A stretch of 9,285 nucleotides of DNA from GCA-003244245 sp036521655 (GTDB lineage Bacteria; Actinomycetota; Actinomycetes; Mycobacteriales; Pseudonocardiaceae), in NCBI GenBank assembly GCA_036521655.1, contig DATDHI010000211.1, positions 1 through 9,285 on the forward strand, in the 5' to 3' direction. The notes beneath the pieces are model-generated. The model did no database searches, had not been told where the DNA came from, and was given only the letters and a program-made list of their open reading frames with translations. Shown here piece after piece: positions 5,184 through 9,285 of this stretch. How positions within the stretch are numbered: position 1 is the stretch's first letter; each line of letters starts with the position of its first letter. A program made the translations under genes and the position numbers.

Positions 5184-6959
5184 TTACGGGTTCATCCCGT
5201 CATGGACGGTCTGAATGAGCTGCTCCGCCTGGGTCATGGCCTGCTCGCGTGCCCGATCGTCATCCCTTGGTGGCCCCACCTTGATGATCACCGCTTGGGA
5301 TGTCGAGGGCTGGAATGCCTTCGGGTCCGTCGGGGTGAACACCGCGGTCAGCGAGTGCGTGCCCTGCTTCAAGTCCCTCGTGACGAGGAACGCGAAGCCG
5401 TTACGCACTGGCATGGGGCTACCCAGCTTCTTGGTCCCGTCCATGAACTGGACGGTTCCGGTCGCGTCGTGGGGCGACACGTCCGCCAGGAGCAGCCTCG
5501 GGATGTTCTGGGAGAACGTGATGTTCGGGAACAGGCTGTCCGGGAACACCGTGAGCGTGGTGGTCGTGACCTTCGCCCCGGTAGCGTTGACCACATAGGT
5601 CACCGCCGGTGAGGTCGACCCGGTGAAGTTCGCCGGGTTCGTCGGCGTGAACACCGCGGTCAGCGAATGCGACCCCGACGCCAGTGTCGTGGTCGTCTGC
5701 GCCGTCCCACCAGCCACCGGCACCGCAGCACCGATGTTGGTGGTCCCATCAACAAACTGCACACTGCCCACCGCCGCCGACGGGGTCACCGTCGCCTTGA
5801 GCGTCTCCACCGTGCCCGCAGGCGCCGGCGACGCCGGCGTCACACCCAGCACCGTGCTGGTCGTGACCGCCGCGCCGTTGACCACATAGGTCACCGCCGG
5901 TGACGTCGACCCGGTGAAGTTCGCCGGGTTCGTCGGCGTGAACACCGCAGTCAGCGAATGCGACCCGTCCGGCAACACCGTCGTACCCACCGCGGTACCA
6001 CCCGAGACCGGCACCGCAGCACCGATGTTGGTGGTCCCATCCTTGAACTGCACACTGCCCACCGCCGCCGACGGAGTCACCGTCGCCGTCAATGTCTCCG
6101 TAGCACCCGAGGGCGCCGGCGACGCCGGAGTCACACCCAGCGCGGTGGTGGTGTTCTGCGCTGGAGTATTGACCGTGAAGGTCACCGCCGACGAGGTCGA
6201 CCCGTTGAACGCCGCCGGATCGGTCGGGGTGAACACCGCGGTCAACTGATGCGCCCCCGGGCTCAACGTCGACGTCGTCGTCGACGCGGCACCATTGGCG
6301 ACCGGCACCGCAGCACCGATGTTGTTGGCCCCATCCTTGAACTGCACACTGCCCGCCGCGGTGTTCGGGCTCACCGCCGCGTTCAGCGTCACCGGGTCAC
6401 CCTGGTTAGCCGAACCCACCGGCGACGTCGTCAACGTCGTGGCCGTCGGAATCGCATTGGGGTTGTTGGTCTGCCACGCGGTCGGGCTGGTGAAGTAGAT
6501 CGCACCAGTGAAGGTGCCGAAGTCGGTCAGGATGAACTGGTCGACACAGTGCACGGTGAAGTCGTACTCACCTGCCGCTAGCTGGGTTCCCCGGGAATCA
6601 GCGGCGTTCTTCAAATCCCGGCCGGCGGCGATATTGAACGCCGCCGTGGTGGAGAAGGACGTGGTTTCCGTCGTTCTGATAGGGAACGGGTTGTTGGGTG
6701 GGAAAGTCTGCGTCGCGGCCCCGACCGGGCCTGTGACCTCCATGTTGGCAGCGCTGGCGGTGGTGGGGCACGGGCCAGAGGTGCGCGCCGTCGGGATAGT
6801 CAGGTCGGAACCGGTCGCCGGGGTGAAGGTAAGGGTACCGAGGGTGCCGGGCTGAGGTGCGGCGTTGGCGACCCCAGCGGCGAGCAACGCTCCCCCGGCC
6901 GCGACAGCGACCACTAGGGTCCCCGCCGTAAACCGAGTCAAGAGCCTTTTCATACGCAC
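5184..6959 (-). CDS. Exported Ig-like repeat protein with charged C-terminal helix
   Basis: This is the paralogue of the next gene downstream. I place the start at GTG 6959 because AGGAAGAG lies 7 bases before it; ATG 6953 would be badly spaced from that SD. The product is 591 residues. Residues 1-33 are a signal peptide (MKRLLTRF, hydrophobic core, cleavage near ANA-AP). Residues 37-168 form the shared domain with cysteines at 64 and 138, which may pair in a disulfide. Four Ig-like repeats lie at about 172-264, 270-361, 365-458 and 464-561, with the same VQFKDG and LTAVFTPT signatures as the paralogue. The fourth repeat is the most diverged. A 30-residue charged tail (PRDDDRAREQAMTQAEQ) ends the protein, with no LPXTG or membrane helix. 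It begins 51 bases after the binding-protein stop with no terminator between, so the two are probably one transcript. Function is unknown; a surface stalk or binding scaffold is plausible. Confidence 0.85.
   Translation of the reverse strand: MRMKRLLTRFTAGTLVVAVAAGGALLAAGVANAAPQPGTLGTLTFTPATGSDLTIPTARTSGPCPTTASAANMEVTGPVGAATQTFPPNNPFPIRTTETTSFSTTAAFNIAAGRDLKNAADSRGTQLAAGEYDFTVHCVDQFILTDFGTFTGAIYFTSPTAWQTNNPNAIPTATTLTTSPVGSANQGDPVTLNAAVSPNTAAGSVQFKDGANNIGAAVPVANGAASTTTSTLSPGAHQLTAVFTPTDPAAFNGSTSSAVTFTVNTPAQNTTTALGVTPASPAPSGATETLTATVTPSAAVGSVQFKDGTTNIGAAVPVSGGTAVGTTVLPDGSHSLTAVFTPTNPANFTGSTSPAVTYVVNGAAVTTSTVLGVTPASPAPAGTVETLKATVTPSAAVGSVQFVDGTTNIGAAVPVAGGTAQTTTTLASGSHSLTAVFTPTNPANFTGSTSPAVTYVVNATGAKVTTTTLTVFPDSLFPNITFSQNIPRLLLADVSPHDATGTVQFMDGTKKLGSPMPVRNGFAFLVTRDLKQGTHSLTAVFTPTDPKAFQPSTSQAVIIKVGPPRDDDRAREQAMTQAEQLIQTVHDGMNP
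5277..6446 (-). repeat. Four tandem Ig-like repeats (about 97-codon period)
   Basis: Near-identical blocks recur in frame: GTCGGCGTGAACACCGC occurs at 5641 and again at 5932, 291 bases (97 codons) apart. The preceding ~50 bases, encoding the end of the Ig fold, are also nearly the same. The repeats lack the Gly-rich linkers seen in the paralogue. Confidence 0.85.
6456..6851 (-). repeat. N-terminal domain copy, duplicated at 4373-4780
   Basis: This encodes the shared two-cysteine domain. It contains the 63-base block (6580-6642) identical to 4497-4559. The neighbouring sequence also matches with scattered substitutions, indicating a duplication with recent conversion or strong constraint. Confidence 0.75.
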
Positions 6960-7010
6960 GATATGACTCTTCCTGTTAGGTAAAAGGAATTGTTCGGGCA
7001 AGGGCCTTGA

Positions 7011-8030
7011 CTACCCGCCCGGGGTCTGGATCGCCGTGGAGCCACAGTTCTGGTTAGGAGCGAAACCCAACTTCTTGATCGTCGCGGTGTTGGAGCAGAC
7101 CGCAGATGTCGGTCCGACGAATGTCGTGCTGGTCGGCGCGACTCCGAGCTTGGGAATGGGAACGACGTTGTAGACGTCCCGGCTCAGCGGCGCTGAGGTG
7201 TTCAGCTGGAGCGAGTTGACGCCGTCAATATTTCCGAGCAGGGTGGTGCCGTGGAAGTCATCTACCACGGTGCTGACCTGCGAGAGCCAGACCGCCACCG
7301 AATACGGCTCGACCTGGATATCGCTGGTAAGTAGGTTGCCGGTGTTCTCCAACAAAGGGTTCCCGCTCGCGTCGGTCTGCCCGATGCAGGTATGCCCGGG
7401 TTGCGAGGTAAAGTCCGCCGCGTCGGTGAAGCCGAGTGAGGAGAGGAAGAACTTCCGGGTCCCCGAGTTGAACTGCGGCAGCATCGGCTTGAAGCTCCCG
7501 GCCGGGAGCTGGCAGTTATACATCTGGACCAGGACGGCCTTGGGCAGATTCCGGCTTATTTGGCTGGTTTCGCGGGTGGCGTAGGTGACCGCGTCGACCG
7601 CGAACGGGATGTAGGCGAGGTGCGTCCCGGGCCGAGCAGCGGAGTCGTTAGCCGAAGACCGGGCGAAGTCCAAGCACCCGTCGCCTCCATCGGGCCGGTG
7701 GGCGATCAGCGCGTTGACCCCGGCACCGGAGCCCGAAGGGCGCGGGAACGTGCAGTTGGCTGGGGCCGGCTTAGTGGTGATCGTCGCGGAGCCGCTGGCG
7801 TCCCAGGACGCGATGATCTTGTTGCCGGCTCCGTCCTTGATACCGGCGAACCCGGATGTGGGTACGTCGCCAGCTAGGGCGTCCATGACACCTTGAGTGG
7901 TGTCTGAGCCGGTGCCGGCTAGCTGCCGGGTCTCGGTCGGGGGATCGGGGTCGGCCATGGCCGTACCGACGGCGAGTGAGAGGGTCGCCAGGCAGGCGCC
8001 AGCAACCAAGAGGTACTTCCTCTTTCGCAT
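7011..8030 (-). CDS. Secreted PstS-like substrate-binding protein
   Basis: This is an exported solute-binding-type protein of 339 residues. Residues 1-26 are a signal peptide (MRKRKYLL, hydrophobic core, cleavage near AMA-D). The mature start contains GTGSDTTQGVMDAL (about 39-52), the ligand-loop type motif of PstS-like proteins. A DFARSSANDS stretch at about 121-130 corresponds to the second conserved ligand region, where Arg and Ser contact the oxyanion in PstS. No lipobox cysteine follows the signal peptide, so it appears to be freely secreted. Six cysteines (92, 119, 173, 215, 312, 329) could form disulfides. The ATG at 8030 has AAAGGAT about 9 bases upstream. It lies between an anchored PstS-like gene and an Ig-repeat gene, and probably heads a transcript with the latter. 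Phosphate is the likeliest ligand class, but the specificity is not proven. Confidence 0.75.
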   Translation of the reverse strand: MRKRKYLLVAGACLATLSLAVGTAMADPDPPTETRQLAGTGSDTTQGVMDALAGDVPTSGFAGIKDGAGNKIIASWDASGSATITTKPAPANCTFPRPSGSGAGVNALIAHRPDGGDGCLDFARSSANDSAARPGTHLAYIPFAVDAVTYATRETSQISRNLPKAVLVQMYNCQLPAGSFKPMLPQFNSGTRKFFLSSLGFTDAADFTSQPGHTCIGQTDASGNPLLENTGNLLTSDIQVEPYSVAVWLSQVSTVVDDFHGTTLLGNIDGVNSLQLNTSAPLSRDVYNVVPIPKLGVAPTSTTFVGPTSAVCSNTATIKKLGFAPNQNCGSTAIQTPGG

Positions 8031-8032
8031 GT

Positions 8033-8050
8033 GTTGCTATCCTTTGCAAC
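8033..8050 (-). promoter_or_regulatory. Small hairpin holding the SD of the 7011-8030 gene
   Basis: GTTGC (8033-8037) and GCAAC (8046-8050) form a 5-bp stem whose 8-base loop carries, on the minus strand, AAAGGATA, the probable ribosome binding site. Presentation in a loop would leave the site accessible. The short stem makes any regulatory role speculative. Confidence 0.3.
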
Positions 8051-8056
8051 GCAGGG

Positions 8057-8116
8057 GTGCGCGGACCGCTGTCCGGGCACATATGTCAGTGGCATGCCAA
8101 TCACTCCGTCACTGAC
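8057..8116. promoter_or_regulatory. Inverted repeats in the leader region of the 7011-8030 gene
   Basis: Two symmetric elements occupy the gap upstream of the binding-protein gene. GTGCGCGGAC (8057-8066) pairs with GTCCGGGCAC (8071-8080) over a 4-base loop with one mismatch. GTCAGTG (8085-8091) pairs with CACTGAC (8110-8116) around an 18-base centre that includes the palindrome GGCATGCC (8091-8098). The second could be an operator and the first a leader or terminator hairpin. I found no convincing -35/-10 pair here. Confidence 0.4.
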
Positions 8117-8146
8117 GTCTTGCTTGCAGAAGTTGGCCCAAGCCGG

Positions 8147-8172
8147 TGGCCGGGAGCGGACACTCCCGGTCA
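8147..8172 (-). terminator. Terminator hairpin on the stop codon of the anchored PstS-like gene
   Basis: TGGCCGGGAG (8147-8156) and CTCCCGGTCA (8163-8172) pair over ten positions with one mismatch and a 6-base loop. The hairpin includes the TGA stop at 8172-8170. It lacks a T-run but is compact and GC-rich, as expected of an actinobacterial terminator. Confidence 0.6.
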
Positions 8173-9285
8173 CTGCTGCGGGGGCATCACCCCCTCCCGA
8201 GCACGACGGCGTGCGGCGAGCACGTTCATCACCGGCGAGGACGTCGCCGCCAGCACGCCGCCGACCAGGGTCGTGACGAGCACGGCGCCCACCCAGACAG
8301 GCGCGGGCACCGACGGCGTGGGCAGCGACACCGCGGGCCGCACTTTGGCGACCGGCTTCTGGGATGTGCTCGGCGTCTTGGCGGTGGGCGTAGCCGGCTT
8401 GGCCGGGACGGCTGGGCGTGGCGCAGTAGCACCGCCTGGGCTCGTCGCGGTTCGGCCCGGGACGGCCGTGGCGGCGCCCGGGCTCGTCGTGATTGCGCTC
8501 GAGTTCGTCGAGTTCCCGCCCGGACTTGCCGACGTTGCGTCCGGGCTGGTCGAGGCGGCGCCCGGGGCCGTCGAGGTTCCGCCCAGATCCGGCGAGATTA
8601 CGTTCGGGGCCGCGTTGGGATGGCCGTTCGAGTCAGTTGAGTTCGCGGCTGCGGGCGGGGGAACGGGGGCGGCGCTGGGCGGCGCCGGTGGCGGTGTGCT
8701 GCTGGGGGTGGTCTTGCCCGCCTGTGCCTCGATGGTCGCCGCCGCGGCGGTGGTCTGTGCCTTGAGCGCGTCGGGCAGCGGGGCCAGGCCCAGTGGGAGC
8801 TGACCAGCTGAGAGGCCCGGCTGCTGGCCGGGGCCGACGGCGTAGCGCAGGAACGCCGCGTAGTCCTTGCCGGCCGCGGTGTCCAGTGCCGATGGCGCGG
8901 TAGCCGCGTAGCTTAGCGCGGTAAGCGGGTAGAGCGCCGGGTCGCTGGCGCCGGTCACGTCGGAGGCCAGCACATCGGCCACCGGGCTGGGTTTCATAGC
9001 CGCTTCACCGGCCAGCAGGCTGGCGCTGGTGGGGGCGACGAACTGGCCAGCGACGTTGCGCAGGCTCGCGGTCGGCAGGCCGTACCGGATGGCCGTCGCC
9101 GCGTCCACCACCGCGAGCAGCTCCCGATCACCGGGGACCTGCCGCTCAGCCTTCTTCGGGACCAGTGTGCCGCCGTCGTTCACGACAATCCGCGCCTGGG
9201 TGTCGCCGCGGCTGGCCGAGCGGCCGGCGTCGTGCATGTCGTTGGTGAACGGATGGGAATCCAACGTGCATTGCTTCCCTTTGAA
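8170..9285 (-). CDS. Membrane-anchored PstS-like protein, C-terminal part (runs off the right edge)
   Basis: The frame is open to the window edge, so the 371 visible codons are the 3' part of a larger gene. A TTG at 9264 with a GGGAAG upstream could be a start, but that product would be an anchored surface protein with no signal peptide, so I treat the gene as 5'-truncated. Numbering from that TTG, residues 50-180 resemble the C-terminal part of PstS: DAATAIRYGLPTASLRNVAG, then PLTALSYA, FLRYAVGPGQQ and LPLGLAPLPDAL. Residues 183-320 are a Pro/Thr/Ser/Ala-rich linker, likely extended and able to cross the wall. Residues 321-343 form a single transmembrane helix, followed by a basic tail (ARRRARE), so the binding domain faces outwards. 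It is upstream of the secreted binding protein and separated from it by a terminator. A ligand-capture role at the membrane is likely. Confidence 0.8.
   Translation of the reverse strand, partial: FKGKQCTLDSHPFTNDMHDAGRSASRGDTQARIVVNDGGTLVPKKAERQVPGDRELLAVVDAATAIRYGLPTASLRNVAGQFVAPTSASLLAGEAAMKPSPVADVLASDVTGASDPALYPLTALSYAATAPSALDTAAGKDYAAFLRYAVGPGQQPGLSAGQLPLGLAPLPDALKAQTTAAAATIEAQAGKTTPSSTPPPAPPSAAPVPPPAAANSTDSNGHPNAAPNVISPDLGGTSTAPGAASTSPDATSASPGGNSTNSSAITTSPGAATAVPGRTATSPGGATAPRPAVPAKPATPTAKTPSTSQKPVAKVRPAVSLPTPSVPAPVWVGAVLVTTLVGGVLAATSSPVMNVLAARRRAREGVMPPQQ
8305..8718 (-). repeat. Low-complexity Pro/Thr/Ser/Ala linker coding segment
   Basis: About 138 codons encode a compositionally biased linker with loosely repeated SPG, TAPG and TSPG groups between the binding domain and the membrane helix. 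The opposite strand shows long spurious open frames because of the biased composition. The repeats are degenerate, not exact tandem copies. Confidence 0.6.

Noticed and set aside
3185..6446. CRISPR array or non-coding tandem repeats
   Set aside because: The ~291-300-base periodicity is in frame with Ig-like protein domains; there are no short repeat-spacer units.
3032..7001. Sortase (LPXTG) anchoring of the Ig-repeat proteins
   Set aside because: Neither C-terminus has an LPXTG-like motif followed by a hydrophobic helix and basic tail.
7976..8803. Plus-strand frame of 275 codons opposite the Pro-rich linker
   Set aside because: Its composition is dictated by the biased linker codons on the minus strand; there is no SD and no recognisable fold.
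9262..9264. TTG 9264 as true start of the anchored PstS-like gene
   Set aside because: The frame is open to the edge, and a start here would give an outward-facing anchored domain with no signal peptide and only part of the binding fold. A GGGAAG upstream keeps it possible but unlikely.
1..9285. Mobile element, phage or tRNA gene
   Set aside because: I saw no transposase, integrase, terminal inverted repeats of IS type or tRNA-like cloverleaf on either strand; composition is even across genes.

Overview
The window is high-GC DNA with strong G/C preference at third codon positions, GTG starts with Shine-Dalgarno sequences, and U-less hairpin terminators. This points to an actinobacterium (Actinomycetota). 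The genus cannot be settled from the sequence alone. Every gene I can support lies on the minus strand, so transcription runs from position 9285 towards 1. The theme is a phosphate-type (Pst) ABC importer combined with several exported surface proteins.

In order of transcription: (1) 9285-8170, the 3' part of a membrane-anchored protein that carries the C-terminal part of a PstS-like binding fold, a long Pro/Thr/Ser-rich linker, one transmembrane helix and a basic tail. A hairpin sits on its stop codon. (2) 8030-7011, a secreted PstS-like binding protein. (3) 6959-5184 and (4) 4900-3032, two exported paralogues, each made of a shared ~135-residue N-terminal domain with two cysteines and four tandem bacterial Ig-like repeats. 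A perfect 19-bp hairpin separates them. (5) A ~545-bp intergenic region (2487-3031) with a terminator candidate, an 11-bp-periodic PHO-box-like array and a cluster of palindromes and direct repeats. (6) 2486-1347 pstC and (7) 1335-127 pstA, the two membrane permeases. (8) 137-1, the start of another exported protein overlapping the pstA stop.

The binding proteins and permeases suggest uptake of phosphate or a related oxyanion. The Ig-repeat proteins, placed between binding-protein genes and permease genes, could act as surface stalks or scaffolds for the same task; this role is inference. No ATPase gene (pstB) and no phoU lie in the window; pstB could lie beyond the left edge.

The least explained elements are the shared N-terminal domain of the two Ig-repeat proteins, the aromatic Phe/Gln tail found on only one of them, and the regulatory region in front of pstC.
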